Of a stretch of 30,962 bases of DNA, positions 23,588 to 30,767 are shown piece by piece; the first letter of the stretch is position 1; each line of letters begins with the position of its first letter. The notes below the pieces were generated by a model, which saw only the letters and a list, made by a program, of their open reading frames with translations, was not told the origin of the DNA and did no database searches. The DNA comes from a virus: positions 1 to 30,962 of the IMG/VR virus record IMGVR_UViG_3300008110_011197; one strand, written 5' to 3'. A program made the position numbers and the translations under genes.

Positions 23588-23826
23588 TACTCAATAATCT
23601 TTTTTTGAAGTTCTTCTGGTAACATTTCATTTAAAGCTTCACCACATTGTGTACATAGAAAAACCTGTATAGGTATAACCATATCATCTGGTGTACCCGT
23701 CAGAAGTCTAGATACTTTTCTAACTCTTACACCTGGCATATATGTATCATTTCCACATTTACATAAAACTTCTCTTGCGTCTGTTAATTTAAAATCCGGT
23801 GGTAACTGATATTGTCCGTTTGTCAT
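23587..23826 (-). CDS. Small zinc-ribbon protein between clamp loader genes
   Basis: A 79-residue protein with CKCGN (about 22-26) and CTQCGE (58-63), forming a four-cysteine zinc ribbon around the core YMPGVRVRKVSRLLTGTPDDMVIPIQVF. Function unknown. It is locked between the two clamp-loader genes (ATGA with 44, TAATG with 62), which suggests co-expression with the replisome. It might be a replication accessory, or a T4-late-like transcription adaptor that contacts the clamp, but no sequence evidence separates these. Confidence 0.75.
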   Translation of the reverse strand: MTNGQYQLPPDFKLTDAREVLCKCGNDTYMPGVRVRKVSRLLTGTPDDMVIPIQVFLCTQCGEALNEMLPEELQKKIIE

Positions 23827-24755
23827 TTTATTATGTTTAAAATTTGAATAATTGTGCTCATAAATACGATTTCTTTATCGACTACTAATGCATCTTTGGA
23901 TAAACCATCTGCAATTGTCATAATCGTATTTGCTACATTTCCGGTTGCATATTCATCTACTTTATCGTATAGGATTGAATACATTTCTGAATAATCGTTT
24001 AGATGGTTATCTGCTACCGCCTGTCTAATTTTCATAAACAAGTTACGTTTGTCATCATTTGATTTTAATAAGTCAATCAATTTTGTTTGGAAATTTGATT
24101 CAACCATTACTTTATGATCTACTTTCAATTCTCCTTTTGCTGATTGTAATTGACAAGTATTAAGTATTCTCCTAATATCAGGATAATAAGAACTAACAAT
24201 ATCAGCTACATTCTTAATGTCATACTTAATCTTTTCCGTATCCAAAATCTTACTAACTTGCACTGCAACATCTTTTTTAGTTGGTGGTGTAATTGCGAAA
24301 GATTGACAACGACTTTGAATCGGGTCAATAATTTTCTCAATGTAATTACAAGTAAGAATAAACCGACAATGTTTACTAAATGTTTCCATTAAGTTACGAA
24401 GTATCGCCTGTGCATTTGGAGTCATATAATCGAACTCGTCTAATATAATAACTTTGAATCCTGCAAAACCTACCGATGATGCGAAGTTCTTAACCTTATT
24501 ACGGACAGTATCAACATTGTTTTCATCCGATGCATTTATAATCATACTATCACATTTTATTGTATTTATGATAAGTTTTGCAAGAGTGGTCTTACCTGTT
24601 CCCGCTTTACCATAAAACAATAAGTGTGGAATATCATTTGTATCCAGATATTGTTGGATTGTTTCTTTTACTTGCTCATTTCCAACATATTCGGCAAGTG
24701 TTTGTGGACGGTATTTCTCCACCCACAAACTATGTTCTTTGTTGTGCTTCTTCAA
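23823..24755 (-). CDS. 44: Clamp loader AAA+ ATPase subunit
   Basis: A 310-residue AAA+ ATPase, the gp44 subunit that opens and closes the clamp. LWVEKYRP (about 10-17) is the family's N-terminal mark. Walker A is GKAGTGKTT (49-57), Walker B VIILDEFDYM (about 102-111), sensor 1 ILTCNYIEKI, and the arginine finger SRC lies in IQSRCQSF. Length matches T4 gp44 (319). The start is unusual: there is no ATG near the N-terminus, and the frame opens at TTG 24755, 26 bases inside the dUTPase gene. A later start would approach the LWVEKYRP motif. Weak initiation may help set its ratio to clamp and polymerase. Confidence 0.93.
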   Translation of the reverse strand: MKKHNKEHSLWVEKYRPQTLAEYVGNEQVKETIQQYLDTNDIPHLLFYGKAGTGKTTLAKLIINTIKCDSMIINASDENNVDTVRNKVKNFASSVGFAGFKVIILDEFDYMTPNAQAILRNLMETFSKHCRFILTCNYIEKIIDPIQSRCQSFAITPPTKKDVAVQVSKILDTEKIKYDIKNVADIVSSYYPDIRRILNTCQLQSAKGELKVDHKVMVESNFQTKLIDLLKSNDDKRNLFMKIRQAVADNHLNDYSEMYSILYDKVDEYATGNVANTIMTIADGLSKDALVVDKEIVFMSTIIQILNIIK

Positions 24756-25104
24756 ACTCTATTTGTGGATATGGTAATATGATAATCTGCGCAGCTCTAT
24801 CACCAATTTCATATGAATGAGGTCCTGTCTTTTTAAGAGTTGCTTGTAGTTCACCTCTATACCCACTATCTATTACACCAACAGAGTTTGTCAAAATTAA
24901 ATCATATTTTCTTATGGATGATCTAGGAAATATTAATCCCAAAAAACCTTCAGGTATTTCTAATGAAATTCCAAATCCATATGTAATGTCTAATTTATTT
25001 TCGTTTATGATACGTGTGATTACTAAATCCATTCCAGCATCACCTGCTTTGGCGTATGTTGGTATTACTGCTTTAGGATCCAGCTTCTGTACTTTCACTT
25101 TCAT
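24730..25104 (-). CDS. dut: dUTPase lacking motif V
   Basis: A trimeric-type dUTPase that hydrolyses dUTP to dUMP and PPi and keeps uracil out of phage DNA. Motif I is GDAGMDL (21-27), motif II PRSSI (60-64), motif III GVIDSGYRGE (76-85) and motif IV GDRAAQ (101-106). The chain stops at residue 124 (EFEEAQQRT), so the glycine-rich motif V (GGFGSTG), which closes over the substrate, is absent; the stop lies inside the gene 44 overlap. I chose ATG 25104 (MKVKVQKL), typical for the family; a longer in-frame ATG at 25185 would add a charged extension inside the previous gene. Activity may be reduced. Confidence 0.9.
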   Translation of the reverse strand: MKVKVQKLDPKAVIPTYAKAGDAGMDLVITRIINENKLDITYGFGISLEIPEGFLGLIFPRSSIRKYDLILTNSVGVIDSGYRGELQATLKKTGPHSYEIGDRAAQIIILPYPQIEFEEAQQRT

Positions 25105-25402
25105 TTGTAGACTCGTTTTGTTTTGTTCTTTCCAATTTTGTTTCTTCTGATATTTCTTTTGCAAATATTCTAAAAACCATTCCATTATGTTGGAATGTCA
25201 ATGATTCACCATCAATTGGTTCTATTTTTAGAACCAAAGGAGTTGTTTCGGACTCTTTTGATGACCAACCAAATACTACTGGTTCATTATTGAAAAATTG
25301 AAAACACCACTCTGCATCTTTAATTAATTTTGGTTGTGGTATCTCTACACTACCCTGTGTTTGTAATTCCTCTTGTGGGAATAAATCTAATTGTTCTGCC
25401 AT
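25073..25402 (-). CDS. Small protein with N-terminal QLDLF clamp-binding-like motif
   Basis: A 109-residue protein of unknown family, directly downstream of the clamp gene (4-base gap) and overlapping dut. It begins MAEQLDLFPQEE: QLDLF matches the bacterial beta-clamp-binding consensus QL[SD]LF. The middle (WCFQFFNNEPVVFGW, LVLKIEPIDGESLTF, GMVFRIFAKEI) predicts a small beta-rich domain, and the tail is E/S/T-rich and probably disordered. I infer a sliding-clamp or replisome-interacting accessory protein; binding to host beta clamp is the alternative. The motif is short, so chance is not excluded. Confidence 0.7.
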   Translation of the reverse strand: MAEQLDLFPQEELQTQGSVEIPQPKLIKDAEWCFQFFNNEPVVFGWSSKESETTPLVLKIEPIDGESLTFQHNGMVFRIFAKEISEETKLERTKQNESTNESESTEAGS

Positions 25403-25406
25403 TTTA

Positions 25407-26120
25407 TTAATTTGAAATTTCTACTAAATAATATTTACATACAAAATCATCAATCTGAAATTCAACGTTTGATAATCCATCAACCGATACTTTGAGTTTT
25501 GCATTGGTTGCTTCTTTATTTGCTGTAAGAATTTCTTTTAAATATTTTGATGAGAATGAGATTGGTTTTACATCACCATCAAATCCTTTGATTACTGTGA
25601 ATGTTACTCTGTTTGTTGATATAGAAGAATAACCAATTGCCATCTTCAAATCACCATCCTCCGTAAAGATTGTGAAAGTATCTACATCACTCAATGCACC
25701 CTTTGCTTTGATAAAACGATCTACCATTTGTGATGTCATATCAATTGCAATACCGAAATCAGGCAATGCCTTCAAATCTGGAACAGGTGGAATTACACCC
25801 AAATCCGCCAATTGGTATGAAGTTTCGGTATCATCCGAACTCAATTTCAAACTAACTGCTTTCTCACCGGCTTTATCTACTTTCAATGTTATATCACTAT
25901 CCAATACACCAATCATATTTTTCAATAATGAAGTTGTATAAATACCAACATTAAATGGTGTTGAAGTGAATGCGTTGAATTCTACTTCACCTAATAGAGT
26001 TTTATCATCAGAAATAAATCTAACTGATAATTTTGTTCCTTCTGCGTTCCATGCTACTGATTCAATAAGTCCACCTAGTGAATACTTTTGAATAAATTTT
26101 AATAAACTGTTTTTGTTCAT
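25407..26120 (-). CDS. 45: Sliding clamp
   Basis: A 237-residue gp45-type processivity clamp, by family a homotrimeric ring that tethers the DNA polymerase and in T4 also activates late transcription. LLKFIQKYSLGGLIESVAWN (6-25), a FNVGIYTTSLLKNMIGVL segment, the SSDDTETSYQLADLGVIPPVP stretch and the C-terminal FSSKYLKEILTANKEATNAKLKVS repeat-like half match the two-domain clamp fold. Length is close to T4 gp45 (228). It follows the polymerase gene (48-base gap) and has its own promoter candidate, so clamp can be made in excess of polymerase. Confidence 0.88.
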   Translation of the reverse strand: MNKNSLLKFIQKYSLGGLIESVAWNAEGTKLSVRFISDDKTLLGEVEFNAFTSTPFNVGIYTTSLLKNMIGVLDSDITLKVDKAGEKAVSLKLSSDDTETSYQLADLGVIPPVPDLKALPDFGIAIDMTSQMVDRFIKAKGALSDVDTFTIFTEDGDLKMAIGYSSISTNRVTFTVIKGFDGDVKPISFSSKYLKEILTANKEATNAKLKVSVDGLSNVEFQIDDFVCKYYLVEISN

Positions 26121-26149
26121 AATTGTAATTGTTTAAGTTTTATGTTTGT

Positions 26150-26179
26150 TAAATATACGAAATTTTTATTAGAAAGCAA
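26150..26179 (-). promoter_or_regulatory. Bacteroidetes-type promoter candidate for the clamp gene
   Basis: On the minus strand TTTG (ending 26177) sits 19 bases before TATATTTA (26157-26150). It spans the end of the polymerase gene and the 48-base gap. The resulting leader would be about 25 bases, A-rich, with the TTAACAAA element also seen before the DUF4494-like gene. Confidence 0.5.
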
Positions 26180-28724
26180 AAAACTTTTTTGCTGTCTTTG
26201 TATCTGCAGTGACTTTATCCCACTTTAGTGCGTTATAAAAATCATCTAATTTGTTTTCCAATTCTGCTGAAAATATCTTATCCCTATCTATATACGTTTC
26301 TACGAAATCCATAATTTCTTTTGGATCGTTATAATCTTTAAATGCCAATGTCTCCAATCCTAATGGATTATTTTTTAAGTATACCCATTTCACTTTATCA
26401 CCATCTCTAATTGGTTCGTGCTTATATGGTGCGTTAAAGAATTTAAGTAATCTATTGTATGCAATTCCGGCTTTAACGTGTGCGGGTGTTCCTTTTTCAA
26501 AGTTTGCGATTGATGATCCAGGTTTCCACTTACCATTATCGTATTTACTTAACTCTTTTATTGCTCCACCTTTTGCAATTAGGTTTACAGGGAGAGTTGG
26601 TAAACTCTTCTTAAACGTTAGAAGTGTATCATCTATATATTCATGATCTTTACCCATCAGAATATCTTTCAACATTGTAGACATAAATTTCTGAAATGCT
26701 TTTGGAAATGAACTTCTTACAACATCTAAACCTTTAACATCCAACTTATCGCAAGGAATTCCATTTTTCAAAATCATCCATTGTGCATATCGTTTCTTTG
26801 CTACCCAAAATCCAGCTTTACTGATATATTCTTTTTTGATTTCAAATCTATGTTTATCTTTTGGAATAAAGAAAAATCTTTCTGCTAATAAGTCGTAGAA
26901 TGAGTTTAAGAATGTTTGTGTTTCGGTTGCAATATTATCCACCTCAACTGCCATCCTCTTTTCATCAAATTCCTTATAGTTTGGATAACGATGTTTGACC
27001 AATGGTTCTGCCATCATATAAATGGAATCTGTATCAATATACACATTGTAGTCATCCTTTGTTCCTAATTCTTTCCAATATTTTCTATTTGCCATTTCCG
27101 CCGTCTTTTTAATTACGACTTGTCCTGTTAGTGTCACTGCTTCTGCGTTATCCACATCATAGAAACGGAATGCCGGTAACCCCAATACACCATACATTGA
27201 GTTTAGTAGAATTTTCTGAACGTGTTGTCTTTTGCCATAAAATTCATATTGTTCGGTATCACCTGCTTCACCATATTTTTTTTCTAACTTACGATACTCA
27301 ACCCTTTTCTGAAACCAAGTGTTAAGAATATCTGCAATTAGACCTGGTTTGTCCTGATTATATAAAACTCCATTTGCAGCAACACCCAAATTACTATCTT
27401 TGATTACATCGGCAAGTTCTTCTTTTGTATATTCGTATGTATCATCCTTACCAACTATTCTATATGTTCCGGTATCATCACCTTTAATCCAAGCTTCTGC
27501 ATCCCAATTATCAATCTTACCAATCTTTGTTTCAGGACTGATATTAAGGGTCATAATGATTGATGGGTATAGGGATGTCAAATCTAAATCATAAATCCAA
27601 TCATACTTACCAACAATGGGTTCTTTTACATATGCACCTATGAATTTCTCTTGGTCGTTATCTTTCAACGCCTGCATCCTCTCTCTTCGGTCTTTTGGCT
27701 TATTCGTTGCAACCAATCCTTTTACCTTCAGATATGATAAACACGCACCCTCCAACCACTTTGATGAATAAATGTAATCTTCGTATGGAACATAACCAGC
27801 GTGACAGATTGCTCTACACAATTCGATAAACTTTAATTTGTTATCCATTGTTACCACCAAGTCCACGTCGACAATGTTATACTCTATGAACTTTTCTAAA
27901 TCCGTTTCAAATAAATCATCCAAACTACCTTCATATTCAACCTTGCCTCTACCCAATTCCTTTGTTGCAATGTGGTTTAGAGTGTAACTACTTTCCAGAC
28001 CAAAATTATATTGTTTGTATAAATTGATATAATCCAAAATAGATACACCACCAAATGACCACTTGTCTCTGTAAGGTGAATAAAAACATTGTCCAATACG
28101 AGATAATCTTTTTGCATGTCCTTCTCCACATACGTTTTTAATACGATTGTAAAGATATGGAATATCGAAAAAATCTATGTTCCAACCTGTGAGAATAGTC
28201 GCGTCAACTTCTTCGTAATAATTAAGAAATGCAAGTAAAAGATTTTTCTCGTTATCGAAAATGTGAACACTCCCCTCTCTACCATCCTTGCTAAATTTGT
28301 CAGCATTTTTTTTAACTTTTTTTTGTTTATCTAATACGAAAACATCAAATAGTTTTGTTGCACTATCATGTGCAGCAATTGATGTAATTTCGTTTTGTGC
28401 TTCTTTTGTATTTGGTAGTCCTGATATCATTTCCACCTCAATATCGAATGTCATTATTCTATGACCTACAGATGGAATATCACTATCGTAAATATCTACT
28501 AATACTCTTGTTGTTTCTGGAACATCACTTTCAAATAGGTCATCACTTTCATCCTTTTCCCACTTTGAAATACGGGTTAGTTTCTCACCATTCATTGAAA
28601 GATGTTGTCCATATGGGTCTTTCTTATATGCATACTTTCGGTATGGCATTGTTTGATACCCACTTTTGTCATCCCAAAGATGCATTAAATTTTTCTGTCT
28701 CTCGTAATAAATGTTTTGATACAT
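26169..28724 (-). CDS. 43: Family B DNA polymerase
   Basis: An 851-residue T4-type replicative polymerase with proofreading. Exonuclease motifs are intact: Exo I FDIEVE (93-98), Exo II WNIDFFD (181-187), Exo III YNIVD (282-286). Polymerase motifs are DLTSLYPSII (381-390, motif A), KILLNSMYG (504-512, motif B) and YIDTDS (562-567, motif C). The C-terminus ends KKFFAF, a hydrophobic tail that fits clamp binding as in T4 gp43. T4 gp43 has 898 residues. The gene starts 8 bases after the DruA-like gene and is followed by the clamp; in T4 the order is 45-44-62-regA-43, so the polymerase has moved to the front. No intron or intein is seen. Confidence 0.97.
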   Translation of the reverse strand: MYQNIYYERQKNLMHLWDDKSGYQTMPYRKYAYKKDPYGQHLSMNGEKLTRISKWEKDESDDLFESDVPETTRVLVDIYDSDIPSVGHRIMTFDIEVEMISGLPNTKEAQNEITSIAAHDSATKLFDVFVLDKQKKVKKNADKFSKDGREGSVHIFDNEKNLLLAFLNYYEEVDATILTGWNIDFFDIPYLYNRIKNVCGEGHAKRLSRIGQCFYSPYRDKWSFGGVSILDYINLYKQYNFGLESSYTLNHIATKELGRGKVEYEGSLDDLFETDLEKFIEYNIVDVDLVVTMDNKLKFIELCRAICHAGYVPYEDYIYSSKWLEGACLSYLKVKGLVATNKPKDRRERMQALKDNDQEKFIGAYVKEPIVGKYDWIYDLDLTSLYPSIIMTLNISPETKIGKIDNWDAEAWIKGDDTGTYRIVGKDDTYEYTKEELADVIKDSNLGVAANGVLYNQDKPGLIADILNTWFQKRVEYRKLEKKYGEAGDTEQYEFYGKRQHVQKILLNSMYGVLGLPAFRFYDVDNAEAVTLTGQVVIKKTAEMANRKYWKELGTKDDYNVYIDTDSIYMMAEPLVKHRYPNYKEFDEKRMAVEVDNIATETQTFLNSFYDLLAERFFFIPKDKHRFEIKKEYISKAGFWVAKKRYAQWMILKNGIPCDKLDVKGLDVVRSSFPKAFQKFMSTMLKDILMGKDHEYIDDTLLTFKKSLPTLPVNLIAKGGAIKELSKYDNGKWKPGSSIANFEKGTPAHVKAGIAYNRLLKFFNAPYKHEPIRDGDKVKWVYLKNNPLGLETLAFKDYNDPKEIMDFVETYIDRDKIFSAELENKLDDFYNALKWDKVTADTKTAKKFFAF

Positions 28725-28732
28725 ATGTTATT

Positions 28733-29962
28733 TTATCTACCCACGTCTGCTAAAAATTTGTCTTTCATTTGTTCCCATGTCATACCGATTGCATCTGCGT
28801 AAAACAGAGTTTCGTTTTTCAATCTACCTTCATCATGTAATTTTGAATATCGTTTGATTGCTTGTTTTTTCCACCAACGAATTGTGTAATTATCACCCTC
28901 TACAAATTTATCTTTCATCACTAATTCGGTATCTGTAACTTTACCACATAGGTATTCGCACCCATTCTCATACATCATTGCAAAGTAAACACCTCTCTTA
29001 AACCCATGATGGTATGTATCTGCTTTAATACCACACTCTTTGAATATTTGAGTTATAATCTTTTGTTTAATACCACTTACAGGACCACTAGCTCCTTCGC
29101 CTGTTCCCATATTGGCACCATTCCGGATTCGTTCATTGGTGATATTATTTGTGTACCACTCTGAACGATTTTCTTTTAACCATTGGTGCCATGGATCGTA
29201 GAACTTATCATCAGGCTTAATGCTGATTTTGCCTTTACTTTCACCCAATGTTTTAAAATGTGGAATGGCGTTGTATTGTGAATGAATACCATATAACGAT
29301 GTAGTTCCAACTGCAATTAAAGTGTTATCATATTTTTGTTTCCAATGCTCTCTAAATGTGGGAGATGTAGTTAATGCTGATACTAATTTACCACCCAAAA
29401 AGTTATAACCCAATGGTTGTGTTGCAATGATGGATGTTCCAATTGCGGTATTGTTTAATTTACCTTTTTGGAATTTATCTTCTTTAGTCCAACCAATGTA
29501 TTCATCTCGTACTCCTAATGATGTAATATCAGAACCTAAACTAATTACACCCAATACTTTTCCACTCACCATATCCTTTACAAACCCCTTTACATTACGA
29601 CCGGGATTTGGTGTAAACTCCATAGAAGAAATCAATTTTCTCATATAAGTCCAACGGGTTGCCTCATCACCATCTTCAACTAATTCTACATAAGGTTGCA
29701 TATTTTGAATTTCGGTAATAGTACCTTCTTTATCAAAAATATCTTTTGGTTTCCAAATCTTATCGTATTGTTGATGTAATGCCGGAAGTTGTTGATAACT
29801 TGTATGCAAATCTTCATTCCACTCTAACCATTTTTTGTAGAGTGTTTGTTCTTGTACTGACATTGAAAAGAGATAATCCAAATTTGCAATTAATGCTTGT
29901 CTTTCTTTATCAAAATCAAAACCTGCTGTTTTTGGCTGTTCGCCTGTTTCCCAAAATTTCAT
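28733..29962 (-). CDS. DUF4338/DruA-like protein
   Basis: A 409-residue protein. The middle resembles DUF4338, the domain of the Druantia defence protein DruA: GKVLGVISLGSD, VRDEYIGWTKEDK, a short NNTAIGTSIIATQPLGYNF stretch, GGKLVSAL, then a region where DruA-like proteins have ETF/TTS (TTSLYGIHSQYNAI) and a later LGESKGK. The N-terminal 100 residues and the last 120, including GFKRGVYFAMM and RWWKKQAIKRY, are unassigned. Match is by pattern memory, so tentative. Its role in a phage is unknown; modification of phage DNA or counter-defence are possible. It has a private promoter candidate with a leaderless layout and lies just upstream of polymerase. Confidence 0.6.
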   Translation of the reverse strand: MKFWETGEQPKTAGFDFDKERQALIANLDYLFSMSVQEQTLYKKWLEWNEDLHTSYQQLPALHQQYDKIWKPKDIFDKEGTITEIQNMQPYVELVEDGDEATRWTYMRKLISSMEFTPNPGRNVKGFVKDMVSGKVLGVISLGSDITSLGVRDEYIGWTKEDKFQKGKLNNTAIGTSIIATQPLGYNFLGGKLVSALTTSPTFREHWKQKYDNTLIAVGTTSLYGIHSQYNAIPHFKTLGESKGKISIKPDDKFYDPWHQWLKENRSEWYTNNITNERIRNGANMGTGEGASGPVSGIKQKIITQIFKECGIKADTYHHGFKRGVYFAMMYENGCEYLCGKVTDTELVMKDKFVEGDNYTIRWWKKQAIKRYSKLHDEGRLKNETLFYADAIGMTWEQMKDKFLADVGR

Positions 29963-29966
29963 ATAT

Positions 29967-29997
29967 GTAATATACTTAAATTATTTTGTAATACCAA
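29967..29997 (-). promoter_or_regulatory. Promoter candidate, leaderless arrangement
   Basis: On the minus strand TTG (29997-29995) lies 20 bases before TATATTAC (29974-29967), 4 bases ahead of the ATG at 29962. The 26-base block 29960-29985 repeats the block before the PD-(D/E)XK nuclease gene (23101-23126) almost exactly. The -33 element lies inside the end of the GIY-YIG gene. Confidence 0.5.
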
Positions 29998-30649
29998 TTT
30001 TTTCATTTTTCCTTCTTTTTTTCTGGGCCTCTTTTAATTTTTCCCTATGTTCCAACGATAATTTTTTCCCAATTTTAGCTATACTAATTTTTTGTTTTGT
30101 TTCATTTGACATTTTTTTTCCAAACATTGGATTTTTACTTCCTACGTGCAATCCAATATGTGCAAGACTCATTTTTTTTCTTTGTTCAGTTGTTCTATTT
30201 TTTCCTATTTTTGATTCTCTTATTTTTTGTTTTGTTTCTTCTGAATGTGGTTTATGTTTTTTTCCTATTTTTGATTCTCTTATTTTTTGTTTTGTTTCTT
30301 CGGAAAGTTTTCTTCCCAAATTGAGTTCCCTCATTTTTTGCCTTGTTGATTCTGAACGTATTATACCCAGCTGTCCTTCCCCGCCATCTGTTAAATTTAT
30401 CAGATTACCTTCTTTCAGGTCTTTTCTACCGTAAAATTTAATCCAAAATTTTTCTCTTTCACATGCATCTTCCCATGTTAAATTATCTTCAATTATTTCA
30501 ACTTTATATTGAGTTTTATTTGTTATATTATGCCAATACTTTGTTCTTTGAGTATTTTTATTTGCTCTTTGATATTTATTATCATTGCCAATTCCTATAT
30601 AAAAAAAATGGTTTTTATCTAATCTTTTATGTCCATAAACATATGCCAT
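29981..30649 (-). CDS. GIY-YIG homing endonuclease with NUMOD3 repeats
   Basis: A 222-residue homing endonuclease of the T4 Seg type. The GIY-YIG domain is at about 2-90: VYGHKRLDKNHFFYIGIG (the Y...YIG pair), an Arg-rich helix (RANKNTQRTKYW) and the probable catalytic Glu in DACEREKFW. Residues 97-210 carry four to five NUMOD3-type DNA-binding repeats around SEETKQKIRESKIGK. Two adjacent repeats are encoded by a perfect 44-base direct repeat. Free-standing homing genes like this sit between core T4-like genes and spread by cutting phages that lack them. It starts one base after the open tail of the upstream gene, which may have been disturbed by its arrival. Confidence 0.9.
   Translation of the reverse strand: MAYVYGHKRLDKNHFFYIGIGNDNKYQRANKNTQRTKYWHNITNKTQYKVEIIEDNLTWEDACEREKFWIKFYGRKDLKEGNLINLTDGGEGQLGIIRSESTRQKMRELNLGRKLSEETKQKIRESKIGKKHKPHSEETKQKIRESKIGKNRTTEQRKKMSLAHIGLHVGSKNPMFGKKMSNETKQKISIAKIGKKLSLEHREKLKEAQKKRRKNEKIGITK
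30198..30301 (-). repeat. Perfect 44-base direct repeat in NUMOD3 region
   Basis: Positions 30198-30241 and 30258-30301 are identical over 44 bases, with a 60-base period that keeps the reading frame. They encode two copies of EETKQKIRESKIGK. Perfect DNA identity suggests recent duplication or slippage. Confidence 0.85.
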
Positions 30650-30650
30650 A

Positions 30651-30767
30651 TTACCAAAATTTACTTGCTAATTCACTCTCTGGCGCAATTGTAGTATGGT
30701 TTTCTATACCTTTGTTAAATTCTCTAGCATTCTTTGGATAAGGTCTTATTTCATGCTTTAAGGATTT
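30651..30767 (-). other. Open reading tail after an in-frame TGA
   Basis: The 38 codons after the TGA at 30768-30770 stay open in the same frame (KSLKHEIRPYPK ... ASKFW) and end with TAA at 30651, one base before the homing-endonuclease ATG. This looks like the original C-terminus of the edge gene, now separated by the TGA. The SLKHEIRPYPK segment reads like real protein sequence. Confidence 0.55.

Noticed and set aside
26171-26194. Inverted repeat AGCAAAAAAGTTTTTTGCT at the end of gene 43
   Set aside because: The stem is almost all A-T, lies inside the coding sequence and is not followed by a T-run on the coding strand, so a terminator is not supported.
30198-30301. Short regular repeat that could suggest a CRISPR array
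   Set aside because: There are only two perfect copies, they are in frame within the homing endonuclease, and they encode NUMOD3 units.
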